In this document: positions 8,546 through 17,519 of the stretch, piece after piece
How positions within the stretch are numbered: position 1 is the first letter of the stretch
Layout: each line of letters begins with the position of its first letter
Assembly: GCF_002209535.1 (NCBI RefSeq)
Contig: NZ_NJIG01000008.1
Span: 186,001-250,000 of the forward strand
Reading direction: 5' to 3'
Length of the DNA stretch: 64,000 nucleotides
Origin: Achromobacter marplatensis
GTDB lineage: Bacteria; Pseudomonadota; Gammaproteobacteria; Burkholderiales; Burkholderiaceae_B
Position numbers and translations under genes: made by a program
The notes under the pieces: model-generated
The model's database searches: none
What the model was told of the DNA's origin: nothing
The model's input: only the letters and a program-made list of their open reading frames with translations

Positions 8546-9130
8546 ATGGATAGGTCATTCGGGGCATGTCTGGCGCGCCATCCCGTCATCGCGACGATGT
8601 ACGGGCTTGAGCAGATCAATACCTTCGTGGGCAGCGTGGCCGAGATCGGCATCGTCGCCAACGTCGAGTTGCGCAAGCTGGCGCCCGTGATCGCGGCGCT
8701 GAACCGGGCGGGCAAGTTCGCGATCGTCAACATAGACAGCTGCGAAGGCCTGTCGCAAGACAAGGGCGGCGTGGAGTACCTGGCCGATATCGGCGTGGCC
8801 AGCCTGGTGTCCACCCGCGTGGCCACCATCCAGCGCGCCAACCGGGCGGGCATGGTCACGATGCAGAAGGTGTTCGTGACCGACCGCTCGACCTGGCCGC
8901 GCAGCGTCAAGGCGCTGGAGCAGAGCGACCCCAATCTGGTCCAGCTGATGCCGGCGCCGATGCTCACGCACATGGCGGAGCAGGACCTGAAGGCCCTGCC
9001 TCCCATTGTGGCGTCGGGGTTCGTCTGCAATCAGACGGACATCGGTATCGCGATGAAGCACGGCGCGGTGGGCGTATCAACCAGCGACCATGCCTTGTGG
9101 AGCCTGGACCCGCGGCAGCTCAAGGGCTGA
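8546..9130 (+). CDS. glpP: GlpP-type glycerol-3-phosphate-responsive antiterminator
   Basis: 194 aa, matching the GlpP family length (about 190). It has the TIM-barrel-like pattern of that family: HPVIATMYGLEQIN near the start, FAIVNIDSCEGLSQDKGGVEYL, DIGVASLVSTRVATIQRANRAG, LVQLMPAP, and PPIVASGFVCNQTDI near the end. In Bacillus, GlpP with glycerol-3-phosphate binds leader mRNA and prevents termination upstream of glp genes. Here it is the last gene of the operon, 2 nt after the AGPS-like gene, with AGGAAG upstream of the ATG. The leader hairpin at 2234-2266 is the obvious candidate target. Confidence 0.85.
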   Translation: MDRSFGACLARHPVIATMYGLEQINTFVGSVAEIGIVANVELRKLAPVIAALNRAGKFAIVNIDSCEGLSQDKGGVEYLADIGVASLVSTRVATIQRANRAGMVTMQKVFVTDRSTWPRSVKALEQSDPNLVQLMPAPMLTHMAEQDLKALPPIVASGFVCNQTDIGIAMKHGAVGVSTSDHALWSLDPRQLKG

Positions 9131-9167
9131 TGCCATCCCGCTGCGAGCCAAATCCGCTCCTCAGTGC

Positions 9168-9229
9168 CAATGATCTGACCGGGAGAACGGTTGGATCATT
9201 GCGCTGGATATATATCCAGCATTCTGATC
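9168..9229 (+). promoter_or_regulatory. Two overlapping, mutually exclusive hairpins after glpP
   Basis: Hairpin A: CAATGATC (9168-9175) pairs with GATCATTG (9194-9201). Two G-U wobbles and ACCG/CGGT continue the stem to 14 bp around a GGAGAA loop. Hairpin B uses part of the same right arm: GATCA (9194-9198) with TGATC (9225-9229), symmetrically 4 nt outside the perfect 18-bp palindrome GCTGGATATATATCCAGC (9203-9220). Both cannot form fully at once. No U-run follows, so this is not a standard terminator. It may stabilise the operon mRNA 3' end, control the VOC gene at 9295, or be a DNA operator. Confidence 0.5.
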
Positions 9230-9294
9230 AAATCAAGGGTTCCTCCCGCCGCTAAATCGCACGGCCGGGCCGGTTTTACTTGCTAAGGCTGATC

Positions 9295-9687
9295 ATGAAA
9301 TTCGGATACACCATCATCTATGTGCCCGATGTCGCGGCATCCCTGACATTCTTCGAACGCGCGTTCGGCTTTTCCCGCCGCTTTCTGCATGAATCTCAAA
9401 CCTATGGCGAACTCGACACGGGCGAGACCACGCTGTCGTTCGCCGCGCATGCGCTGGGCGATATGAATTTCGACGGCGGGCATGTCGAAGCCTCGTCGTC
9501 CCCTAAACCGCTGGGCATGGAAGTCGCTTTCGTGACGGAAGATGTGGCCGCAGCGCATGCGCAAGCCGTCGCGGCGGGCGCCACGGAACTGAGCGCACCG
9601 GTGGCCAAGCCGTGGGGGCAGGTCGTGTCGTATCTGCGCTGCCCGGACGGCACGCTTGTGGAGTTGTGCACTCCGGTACAGGGCTGA
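9295..9687 (+). CDS. VOC family (glyoxalase/bleomycin-resistance fold) protein
   Basis: 130 aa from ATG 9295; a TTG at 9280 is in frame but unneeded. It has the paired beta-alpha-beta-beta-beta layout of VOC proteins: FGYTIIYVPDVAASLTFFERAFGF at the start, ETTLSFAAH in the middle, EVAFVTEDVAAAHAQAVAAGA in the second half, and the C-terminal YLRCPDGTLVELCTPV with the typical PDG and E metal-ligand position. Such proteins are metal-dependent lyases, dioxygenases or binding proteins; substrate unknown. It stands alone behind the dyad element at 9168-9229. Confidence 0.85.
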   Translation: MKFGYTIIYVPDVAASLTFFERAFGFSRRFLHESQTYGELDTGETTLSFAAHALGDMNFDGGHVEASSSPKPLGMEVAFVTEDVAAAHAQAVAAGATELSAPVAKPWGQVVSYLRCPDGTLVELCTPVQG

Positions 9688-9702
9688 TCCGCCTTCGCGG
9701 AC

Positions 9703-10140
9703 TCAGCGCAGGTCGCTGCGCCGGTAAAGCGTCAGGCCCAGCGCCGGCGCAGCCAGCATGCCGGCGCAACTGCGGTTGATCCACGTCATTACCCGGGCGG
9801 AAAACGTCCGCCTGGCGTGGCGTCCGCCGAAGGCGTAAAGGCTCATCATCACGCAGTCGATGGCGGCGCTGGTCACTGCCAGCACCAGGTATTGCTGGGC
9901 CACGGGCGCGGCAGGCTGGATGAACTGCGGCAGGAACGCCGAAAAGAACAGGACGCCCAGCCCGCAACCCACCGCGCCGATCAGGATCAGGTCCGATAAC
10001 GCCGCGCCGGCGATGCCGCAGCGAGCGACCCGCATGCCGTGACAAGCACCATTGTTCAAGGCCAGCAGCATCGACGGGCCAGGCGTGATCATCACCGCAC
10101 TGACGGCAACGATATAGAGAAAGAGGGTGGGGGCGTCCAT
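9703..10140 (-). pseudogene. LysE/RhtB-family exporter with an internal in-frame deletion
   Basis: 145 aa from the ATG at 10140, versus about 205 for the family. The N-terminal half is typical (VSAVMITPGPSMLLALNNGACHGMRVA, then GAALSDLILIGAVGCGLG), but it jumps directly to VLFFSAFLPQFIQPA, normally about 60 residues further on. TM3, the cytoplasmic loop and the conserved NPK segment are missing. The remaining C-terminal helices are intact and the frame is open. The product probably cannot fold as a 6-TM amino-acid exporter. An upstream in-frame start at 10203 would only add a non-homologous leader. Confidence 0.65.
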
Positions 10141-10280
10141 GTCCTGCGGGGGGCGGTTCAAGGCGACATCAGGATAGCGCGAAATGCCCGGGCCTTTCAG
10201 CATCGGCCGTTTGCACGATCGCCGGATCTTGTCGGGGGCCTTACCGTCAGCAATGCCCTGGCGCGGGCGCCGGCCCGGAC

Positions 10281-10306
10281 AAGAACTGTCAAGATTTTCA
10301 GTTCTT
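10281..10306. repeat. 8-bp inverted repeat upstream of aqpZ
   Basis: AAGAACTG (10281-10288) and CAGTTCTT (10299-10306) flank an AT-rich 10-nt centre. It lies about 58 bp before the aqpZ start and could be an operator or a short hairpin. Confidence 0.35.
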
Positions 10307-10363
10307 TAAAGTCATGATCGCCGCTGCGCGATACCTTGGGCTTTTCGAATTCGGAGAGTTGAC

Positions 10364-11077
10364 ATGTATTCGCTACCAAAACGTTGCGGCGCAGAATTTT
10401 TCGGCACGTTCTGGCTGGTGCTGGGCGGGTGCGGCGCCGCGGTGCTCGCGGCCGGATTTCCCCAGCTGGGCATTGGCTTCGCAGGCGTCGCGCTGGCATT
10501 CGGCCTGACGGTGCTGACGATGGCGTTCGCGGTGGGCCATATCTCTGGCGGCCACTTCAACCCGGCGGTTACCGTCGGCCTCTTTGCCGGCGGCCGGTTC
10601 CCCGCCAAGGACATCCTGCCCTATGTGATCGCGCAGGTCTTGGGGGCGATCGTGGCGGCGGCCGTGCTGGCCTGCATCGCCAGCGGCAAACTGGGCTTTG
10701 ACCTCAAGGGCAGCCATTTCGCGGCAAATGGCTATGGCGCGTATTCGCCGGGCAAGTACTCGCTTGCGTCCGCGCTGGTGACGGAAGTGGTGATGACCGC
10801 GGGCTTTCTGTTCGTGATCCTTGGCGCCACGTCCAAGCGCGCGCCGGCCGGCTTTGCGGCCATCCCGATCGGGTTGGCGCTGACGCTTATTCACTTGATC
10901 AGTATCCCCGTCACGAATACGTCGGTGAATCCGGCACGTTCGACCGGGCCGGCGCTGTTCGTGGGCGGTTGGGCGATAGAGCAGTTGTGGCTGTTCTGGG
11001 TTGCGCCGATCGCCGGCGCCATCATCGGCGCCATCGCCTATCGACTGGTCAGCAATCCGGCGGCAGAGCGGGGCTAG
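10364..11077 (+). CDS. aqpZ: Aquaporin Z
   Basis: 237 aa, the normal AqpZ length, with six membrane helices and two half-helices. The NPA motifs are at 66-68 ([11 protein letters not shown]) and 189-191 ([14 protein letters not shown]). R192 of the selectivity filter directly follows the second NPA, and the following STGPALF is characteristic of water-selective AqpZ rather than GlpF. It allows rapid water flux across the inner membrane under osmotic change. It starts at ATG 10364 after GGAGAG. It appears monocistronic and converges with the DUF1444-like gene. Confidence 0.95.
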   Translation: MYSLPKRCGAEFFGTFWLVLGGCGAAVLAAGFPQLGIGFAGVALAFGLTVLTMAFAVGHISGGHFNPAVTVGLFAGGRFPAKDILPYVIAQVLGAIVAAAVLACIASGKLGFDLKGSHFAANGYGAYSPGKYSLASALVTEVVMTAGFLFVILGATSKRAPAGFAAIPIGLALTLIHLISIPVTNTSVNPARSTGPALFVGGWAIEQLWLFWVAPIAGAIIGAIAYRLVSNPAAERG

Positions 11078-11088
11078 CCGACCAACAC

Positions 11089-12306
11089 CTAAGTCACTTC
11101 GTTCAACTGCGCCAGCAGAGCGTCTGCCGGAAATCCTTGCGTGCGGTACCTGACGGGGTATCCGGCTTCCCGCGCCAGCAGGGGTTCCAGCAGGTGCGCC
11201 GCCTGCTCCCATGACACGACCCGGACTTCGCCGATCTCGTCTTCGGCATCCGGGCGGACCAGCGCCAGGCGATCGACCTTGGGCAGCGACGTGTCCACGC
11301 CGCGCGTCCATGACGCCAGCGAGAACGAGGTGGCGGGGTCATCCTCCTGGGTGAACAGGTTGTAGTTGGCGACGAAGATATCCATGCCCTGTTCTTCGTG
11401 GATATGGTCCAGCGCCTCTTTCTGGGCGTCGTATTCCGACTTGTCCAGCAGGCGGGCCAGATGCGCCAGGCGGTGCGCCAGCGCGGGACTGGAGGGCTGA
11501 TAGCGCAAGGGTTCGCGGTCTTCATAGTGGTACATGTGCGCGCTGACCACCCGCCCGTGCTGCAACGCCTGCAGACAGAATTCCACCATGGCGACCAGTC
11601 CGTCGTCGTCGTTGTCCCCCGTGACAAGCAGCACGTCGCGGGTGGGCATCATGAACACGGGGCGGCCGCGCACGGGTACGCGCTCCAGCATGTCGGGCAG
11701 CAGCGCGCGGCTGATGTCATAGCCGTCCGCCCAGCCGCCGCGGTAGACGCCCGGCGCCAATTCGGAAAAATGGTCGGGAGCGTCGCGCAGGTTGTCGATG
11801 GCGATCGCCAGCGCCTCTTCGAACGTCAATCCCCATGCGGCCTCGGGGCCGTTGGTCAGGGTGGAGATGGCATCGGGATGGTCCAGTGCCAGCAGAACGA
11901 CGCAATCGTCGCCAAAGGGTCGGAAGGCGGGGTGGAAGGCCGAGTCGTTGCCCTCGGTGCGGACGTGGTGCAGGCGCACGTCCTCCAGCGCGCTGCGGCC
12001 GCGGATGACGGCCCTGAGCATCGGCCGGGCGACGGAGGCCTGTTGCGGCGTGCCCTGCGTGCTGCTGGACAGGGCCGACACGAAGCCCTGCAAGGCCCGC
12101 TTCTGTTCCGCCCCGCGGGTGTTGCAATACGCGTGGTAGGCGTTGTGCAGGTTGAAGTACGAGCCTTCGCCCAGCAGCAGGCGGAATTCATCCGCCTTGT
12201 AGGTCAGCGCGTTTGAGAAGCCTTCGCGCCGCGCCGCGGCGACGAACAGCTTGGCGAACTGGTCCGGCGAGGGCTTGCGCCGGAAGAGAGAATCGAAAAA
12301 ACCCAT
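11089..12306 (-). CDS. Conserved hypothetical protein, DUF1444/YtpQ-like C-terminal half
   Basis: 405 aa, cytoplasmic. The central segment GWADGYDISRALLPDML and MMPTRDVLLVTGDND resembles the NDGYDASRIL and PHQDVLILAD pattern of Bacillus YtpQ (DUF1444), although this protein is longer and has a different N-terminus (MGFFDSLFRRKPSPDQFAKLF) and C-terminus. No catalytic motif is evident. It is a single gene; the region to the next start (12307-12471) holds only the divergent promoters. Function unknown; the family link is by eye. Confidence 0.7.
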   Translation of the reverse strand: MGFFDSLFRRKPSPDQFAKLFVAAARREGFSNALTYKADEFRLLLGEGSYFNLHNAYHAYCNTRGAEQKRALQGFVSALSSSTQGTPQQASVARPMLRAVIRGRSALEDVRLHHVRTEGNDSAFHPAFRPFGDDCVVLLALDHPDAISTLTNGPEAAWGLTFEEALAIAIDNLRDAPDHFSELAPGVYRGGWADGYDISRALLPDMLERVPVRGRPVFMMPTRDVLLVTGDNDDDGLVAMVEFCLQALQHGRVVSAHMYHYEDREPLRYQPSSPALAHRLAHLARLLDKSEYDAQKEALDHIHEEQGMDIFVANYNLFTQEDDPATSFSLASWTRGVDTSLPKVDRLALVRPDAEDEIGEVRVVSWEQAAHLLEPLLAREAGYPVRYRTQGFPADALLAQLNEVT

Positions 12307-12471
12307 GAGCCCACCTTTGTTTCAAGTGCCGGGCGGCGCGACGGCCGGTCCGCAACGGATCATTGTGGCCAGGGAACCTCATCGCGTCCAGCGATAAAGC
12401 CTGTCGCTCAGGACGCCGTAAGTCGGATGTCCCTACCCTTGCGGGCTGTTGCCTGCCCAAGAGCGCTGCCG

Positions 12472-13035
12472 ATGACGACGTCCCCTTTACTCGCCGCCCA
12501 TCCGGATGCGGCGCACTACGACCGCACCACGATCGTGTTCCATTGGCTGACGGCCTTCCTGGTCGTCGGCCTGTTTGCACTGGCCGAGACCTGGAGCTTC
12601 CTGCCGCGCGGAACGCCGACACGCCGCTTGCTGCAATCGCTGCACATCTCATTCGGCCTGGCGTTCGCGGCGGTCTTCGTGTTGCGCATCGTCTGGCGCC
12701 TTTGTCAGGGCAGGCGCTTGCCGCCCGCCTCCCGCGGCTGGTTGCGAGTGGCTAGTACGGGTGTACACGGCCTGCTGTACCTGCTGATGTCCGCGCAGAT
12801 CGTGCTGGGATTCCTATTCCGGTGGGCCCAGGGCGAGCCGTTCGCCTTCTTCGGTCTGTTCAACGTGCCCACGCTGATCGCCATCGACCACGAGCAGCGC
12901 CGGTTCATCGGCGGGCTGCACGATACGGTGGCCTGGACGATCATCATCCTGGCGCTGCTGCATGCGCTGGCGGCCCTGTTTCACCATTACGTCCTGCGCG
13001 ACGGCGTGCTGCGCCGCATGCTTGCCAGCCGGTAA
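12472..13035 (+). CDS. Cytochrome b561-type di-haem membrane protein
   Basis: 187 aa from ATG 12472; an upstream in-frame ATG at 12427 lacks support. Four membrane helices each carry a histidine at a haem-ligand position: TTIVFHWLTAFLVVGLF, LLQSLHISFGLAFAAVFVLRIVWRL, VHGLLYLLMSAQIVLGFLF, and FIGGLHDTVAWTIIILALLHALAALFHHY. This is the YodB/CybB-like cytochrome b561 pattern. It probably transfers electrons between quinol and a periplasmic acceptor, or supports superoxide oxidation. No partner redox gene is adjacent. Confidence 0.85.
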   Translation: MTTSPLLAAHPDAAHYDRTTIVFHWLTAFLVVGLFALAETWSFLPRGTPTRRLLQSLHISFGLAFAAVFVLRIVWRLCQGRRLPPASRGWLRVASTGVHGLLYLLMSAQIVLGFLFRWAQGEPFAFFGLFNVPTLIAIDHEQRRFIGGLHDTVAWTIIILALLHALAALFHHYVLRDGVLRRMLASR

Positions 13036-13989
<954 letters not shown>

Positions 13990-14055
13990 CGCGGGCGGTC
14001 ATCCTGCCTCCGTCAACTTGTTATACGATCCAGGCCACACTTTAGGGAGGCCTGG

Positions 14056-14364
14056 ATGTCTTTGCATGTGATCGTCGCCGTTCGAAAAGAACCCGTCAGC
14101 GGGCATATCACCTACGTGCGCTGGGGCCAGGCCGAGCGCGGCGTGCCCGGCTGGGTCACTGAACCCGTGACGGCGGCGGCATCGGAAGTGATCGACGTTA
14201 TCAAGGACGGTGGGGCTGTTGAAACCGCCTTCAGCGTAGAAGGCACCAGCGTGGCCGTGCGTGCAGTGCGGGTGCTGGTCGACGACGACGGACGCGAGCA
14301 CCTGGCGTCCGTGCCGGTCCCCAGCTCCACGCTGCACACGCTGTTCGATCTGCCCGAGTTCTAG
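14056..14364 (+). CDS. Small hypothetical protein, 102 aa
   Basis: Starts MSLHVIVAVRKEPVSGHITYVRWGQ after TAGGGAGGCCTGG, a strong Shine-Dalgarno. The product is soluble, with mixed beta strands (AVRAVRVLVDDDGREHLASVPV) and no recognised motif. Its stop overlaps the 3' end of the convergent GNAT gene by 4 bp. Function unknown, but the translation signals and length argue for a real gene. Confidence 0.65.
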   Translation: MSLHVIVAVRKEPVSGHITYVRWGQAERGVPGWVTEPVTAAASEVIDVIKDGGAVETAFSVEGTSVAVRAVRVLVDDDGREHLASVPVPSSTLHTLFDLPEF

Positions 14365-14855
14365 GCGGCGGCGCGGCGGCCTTCGGCAAAGCCGCGCAGC
14401 GCCTCGTCGGCCAGACGGTAGCGCACCCATTCATCCATTGGCAGCGCGCCGATGGACCGGTAGAAATCAATCGCGGGCTTGTTCCAATCCAGCACGCTCC
14501 ATTCCAGCCGGCCGCAGCCGTTGGCGACGGCTTCCTGCGCCAGATGGCGAAGCAGGTCGCGTCCCGCCCCGATACCGCGATGCTCGGGCGTGATGTACAA
14601 ATCTTCCAGATAGATACCGTTCTTGCCCAGCCAGGTCGAATAGCTGTAGAAATAGACGGCGTAACCGATCGCCTTTCCGTCCACGAGGCACATCAGGGCC
14701 TTGGCGGGGGCCTGGGGGGCGAACAAGGTGCGGGCGACGTCGTCGGCGCTGGCGATCACTTCGTGCGCGGCGCGCTCGTAGACGGCCAGTTCGGTGATGA
14801 AAGCGTAGATTTGGGCCGCATCCGAAGGGGTGGCGGGGCGGATGGTGATATTCAC
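14361..14855 (-). CDS. GNAT-family N-acetyltransferase
   Basis: 164 aa from GTG at 14855, chosen because GGAGGA lies 7 nt upstream; a TTG five codons earlier overlaps that Shine-Dalgarno. Motifs: NITIRPATPSDAAQIYAFI at the N-terminus, the beta4 strand GIYLEDLYITPEHRGIGAG with the acetyl-CoA pyrophosphate loop (R/Q-x-x-G-x-G/A), and DWNKPAIDFYRSIGALP at the C-terminus with the catalytic-type Tyr. The pattern is closest to spermidine/diamine or thialysine acetyltransferases (SSAT-like). The substrate cannot be fixed from sequence. Confidence 0.85.
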   Translation of the reverse strand: MNITIRPATPSDAAQIYAFITELAVYERAAHEVIASADDVARTLFAPQAPAKALMCLVDGKAIGYAVYFYSYSTWLGKNGIYLEDLYITPEHRGIGAGRDLLRHLAQEAVANGCGRLEWSVLDWNKPAIDFYRSIGALPMDEWVRYRLADEALRGFAEGRRAAA

Positions 14856-15028
14856 GTTGACTTCCTCCAAATGGGACGGCCATGCTACCCGCTAATGCGC
14901 GGATTTGCAGGCAGGGTGGAAGGTGGGTCACCGGGAATCCCCCCACTTGCGCCGGTTGGCCTGCGGCGCGACGCTAGCGTAGGAATCCGCCCTCGCGTCC
15001 GGACGTGTACACAAAGGGGTTGCCCTCT

Positions 15029-16669
15029 ATGGCTGAGTCTGGTTCTGCCGCTGGTCAAACGCCATCCGGCCTGCCGCGCAAGCGGCGGCGACTTTCCTGG
15101 ATCTGGCTCGTGCCCATCGTTGCGGCGGTGGGCGGATTGCTGCTGGTGTTGCAGGTCTGGCTGAGCGCGGGTCCCACAGCCGTCATCCATTTCCAGACCG
15201 CCGAAGGGCTGGAGGCCGGCAAAACCCAGGTTCGCTACAAGGAGGTCACCGTCGGCCTCGTCGAGCGCGTCGCCCTGAATCGGCAGCGTTCCGGCGTGGA
15301 CGTGACCATCCGCGTGGATAAGGACGCCAACGGCCTGCTGCAGGACGGTACCGTGTTCTGGGTGGTCAGGCCCCGCCTGACACTAAGTGGCGTGTCCGGG
15401 CTGGGCACGTTGCTGTCGGGTTCGTATATCGGCCTGGATCCGGCGGGAAGCCGTGGCAAGGACGGCGCAAGTCCGAAGAGCCGGTATGAATTTACCGGGT
15501 TGGAAGTGCCGCCTGAGGTGGCGCAGGACCGCGCTGGCAAGCGCTTCACGCTGCAGGCGAAGGATCTGGGGTCGCTCGATATCGGGTCGCCGGTGTACTA
15601 CCGCCGCATCGCTGTGGGCCAGGTGGTGGGATACCGCTTGTCCAAGGGCGGAGAGGGCGTGGACGTGCAGGTGTTCATCGACGCCCCCAACGATGCCTAT
15701 GTCAATGAAGGCACGCGCTTCTGGAATGCCAGCGGCGTGGACTTCAGCGTGGACGCCCGCGGGTTGCAGATGCGGTCGCAATCCCTGTTGTCGGTGATCA
15801 TCGGCGGCGTGGCGTTTGACACGCAGGAGCAGCGCAGCCACCAGGCGGCGGCCGCCGATGCGTCGTTTGTCATCTACCAGAACGAAGAAGCGGCCCGCGC
15901 CCAGCCCGACGGTATTCCGCTGCGCATCCGCATGCGATTCGACCAGTCCGTGCGCGGCCTGGTCGTTGGCGCGCCCATTGATGCGTATGGCGTGACGATC
16001 GGCAACGTGACGGCGATCAACCTGGATTTCGACCGGACCACTCAGCAGTTCTACGCGGTGGCGTCCGCCACGCTGTATCCCGAACGCCTGGGCGGGCAGA
16101 CCTTCGGCAAGATCAGGGAATACGCCGGAAGCGACTTGCAGCACCCCAGCGGAAAACTGTTGGCGGCGATGATCGAACGCGGCACACGCGCGCAGTTGCG
16201 CATCGGCAACCTGCTGACCGGCCAGCTGTACGTGGCGATGGTCGAATTCCCGGACGCCAAGCCGGTCACGTTCAAGATGGAGGACGAGCCCTTCATTCCC
16301 ACCGTGCCGAACAACCTGGATCAATTGCAGCAACAGGTCAACAGCATCCTCACGAAGCTTGACCGCGTGCCGTTCGACGCGATCGGGACCGAGCTGAGCG
16401 GGGCATTGCGCGCAGCCTCCAGCCTGGTCAGGCGAATGGACACGAAGCTGGCGCCCGAGGCGCAGGCCTTGCTGCGGCAGGCCAATCGGTCCCTGGCGGC
16501 CGTGGGCGGATTGCTGGCGCCGGATGCCGTGTTGCCGCAGAACGCGGACGTCGCGTTGCGCGAACTGGGCAGGGCTGCCAGATCGCTGCGGGAGCTGTCG
16601 GATTACCTCCAGGCGCATCCCGATGCGTTGCTGCGGGGAAGGGCGGCGGATACGCCCGCCCGGAAGTAG
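15029..16669 (+). CDS. pqiB: PqiB-like MCE-domain intermembrane transport protein
   Basis: 546 aa from ATG 15029, matching the usual PqiB length. A single N-terminal membrane helix (SWIWLVPIVAAVGGLLLVLQVWL) anchors the protein. Repeated MCE domains follow: VIHFQTAEGLEAGKTQVRYK, then FTLQAKDLGSLDIGSPVYYRRIAVGQVVGY, then RIRMRFDQSVRGLVVGAPIDAYG. The C-terminal helical needle is about residues 420-540. PqiB spans the periplasm and is thought to move lipids between membranes. The usual upstream pqiA is absent, and pqiC downstream seems reduced to a fragment, so this is an orphan. Confidence 0.85.
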   Translation: MAESGSAAGQTPSGLPRKRRRLSWIWLVPIVAAVGGLLLVLQVWLSAGPTAVIHFQTAEGLEAGKTQVRYKEVTVGLVERVALNRQRSGVDVTIRVDKDANGLLQDGTVFWVVRPRLTLSGVSGLGTLLSGSYIGLDPAGSRGKDGASPKSRYEFTGLEVPPEVAQDRAGKRFTLQAKDLGSLDIGSPVYYRRIAVGQVVGYRLSKGGEGVDVQVFIDAPNDAYVNEGTRFWNASGVDFSVDARGLQMRSQSLLSVIIGGVAFDTQEQRSHQAAAADASFVIYQNEEAARAQPDGIPLRIRMRFDQSVRGLVVGAPIDAYGVTIGNVTAINLDFDRTTQQFYAVASATLYPERLGGQTFGKIREYAGSDLQHPSGKLLAAMIERGTRAQLRIGNLLTGQLYVAMVEFPDAKPVTFKMEDEPFIPTVPNNLDQLQQQVNSILTKLDRVPFDAIGTELSGALRAASSLVRRMDTKLAPEAQALLRQANRSLAAVGGLLAPDAVLPQNADVALRELGRAARSLRELSDYLQAHPDALLRGRAADTPARK

Positions 16670-16832
16670 TTTCTTCATTGCAGGGCTTGCCCTTACCGCC
16701 ACGCCGGCGACGGCCTGCGTGCGGCAGACGGGCGGGCGCGGCACATGGCGCGGGTACGGCACTTGCTGCAAGCTCCATGCGACCGGCTGCTGCAAGAGGG
16801 CGCCGGCACGGTATCAGAGGGGGGGCAATCGC
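16623..16832 (+). pseudogene. Possible remnant of a PqiC-type lipoprotein gene
   Basis: An ATG inside the pqiB 3' end opens a frame giving SSFFIAGLALTATPATAC, which looks like a lipoprotein signal peptide with a loose lipobox, exactly where pqiC normally starts. After the cysteine the translation (VRQTGGRGTWRGYGTCCKLH) loses all resemblance to PqiC. The frame happens to stay open into the next gene, so it may instead be chance. Confidence 0.25.
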
Positions 16833-17090
16833 ATGGACCATAGTGAAATGATGGTGCGCATGATCTCGCAGCCCGTTGCGCCGGGCAAGGTCGACGGCTG
16901 GGACGGCATACTCTCGGCCTATGCGGATTGCCTGTTGCAGGTACAGGCCAAACTATCGGACGCCGACGTGACGCGCTTCCTTGAAGTCGGAGCCCTTGTC
17001 TTTCGTACGTGCTGTCAGGAAGAAGCGCGGCAACGCTGGACGGCCGAGGAGCTGGCCGCATTCCATCGCAAGCGCGAATTCGGCGTCTAG
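16833..17090 (+). CDS. Small hypothetical protein, 85 aa
   Basis: ATG 16833 follows a strong purine stretch (GAGGGGGGG). The product MDHSEMMVRMISQPVAPGKVDGWDGILSAYADC is soluble and helical, with LSDADVTRFLEVGALVFRTC and a charged end (ELAAFHRKREFGV). Three cysteines are present but not in a metal-binding spacing. No family is recognised. It converges with a small gene on the other strand. Confidence 0.55.
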   Translation: MDHSEMMVRMISQPVAPGKVDGWDGILSAYADCLLQVQAKLSDADVTRFLEVGALVFRTCCQEEARQRWTAEELAAFHRKREFGV

Positions 17091-17097
17091 CCGCCCG

Positions 17098-17406
17098 TCA
17101 GTACAAGCACTGGCTGAGGGTGAACTTGCGGCCGAACGCGCGGACCTCGTCGCCGTCCACCGAGGCGGCCACATCCCAGTGGCTGCCGCGCGTCACCAGG
17201 AAGGACTGGCCAAGTAGCGCATGGCGTAGCGCAAACTGCCAGAAGGCCGATTCCGTGCCGACCGGTTCCAGTTCGTGCGGCCCGATCATCAGGCGGGAGG
17301 GCCGTGGCGTGGCTCCCATCGACCATCGCAAGGCGATCGCCATGAAGGCGAAACGCGCAGAAAGCGAGGAAGGTTGAACGCAAAGCAGTCGGATCTTGTT
17401 GCTCAT
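17098..17406 (-). CDS. Small hypothetical protein, 102 aa
   Basis: Starts MSNKIRLLCVQPSSLSARFA; an ATG three codons earlier is also possible, but AAGGTG upstream favours this one. The region HELEPVGTESAFWQFALRHALLGQSF and the C-terminal AASVDGDEVRAFGRKFTLSQCLY look like ordered protein. No named family. It is moderately likely to be real given its length and lack of overlap. Confidence 0.45.
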   Translation of the reverse strand: MSNKIRLLCVQPSSLSARFAFMAIALRWSMGATPRPSRLMIGPHELEPVGTESAFWQFALRHALLGQSFLVTRGSHWDVAASVDGDEVRAFGRKFTLSQCLY

Positions 17407-17519
17407 GGACGTCACCTTGTTCAGGTGTCGTCAGCGTAACAAAGACCCGTGTGACGTTCCATACCGCGTTTGGTGGATTTCAGGCCCGATGGTCCAAGAT
17501 TCGTCGATACCGCGCGGGT

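Noticed and set aside
5374..8567. Two long minus-strand frames opposite the GlpD-like and AGPS-like genes
   Set aside because: Codon-phase artefacts of high GC; no start signals or motifs.
9203..9220. 18-bp palindrome as an intrinsic terminator
   Set aside because: No U-run follows and the stem is AT-rich; treated as part of a regulatory dyad instead.
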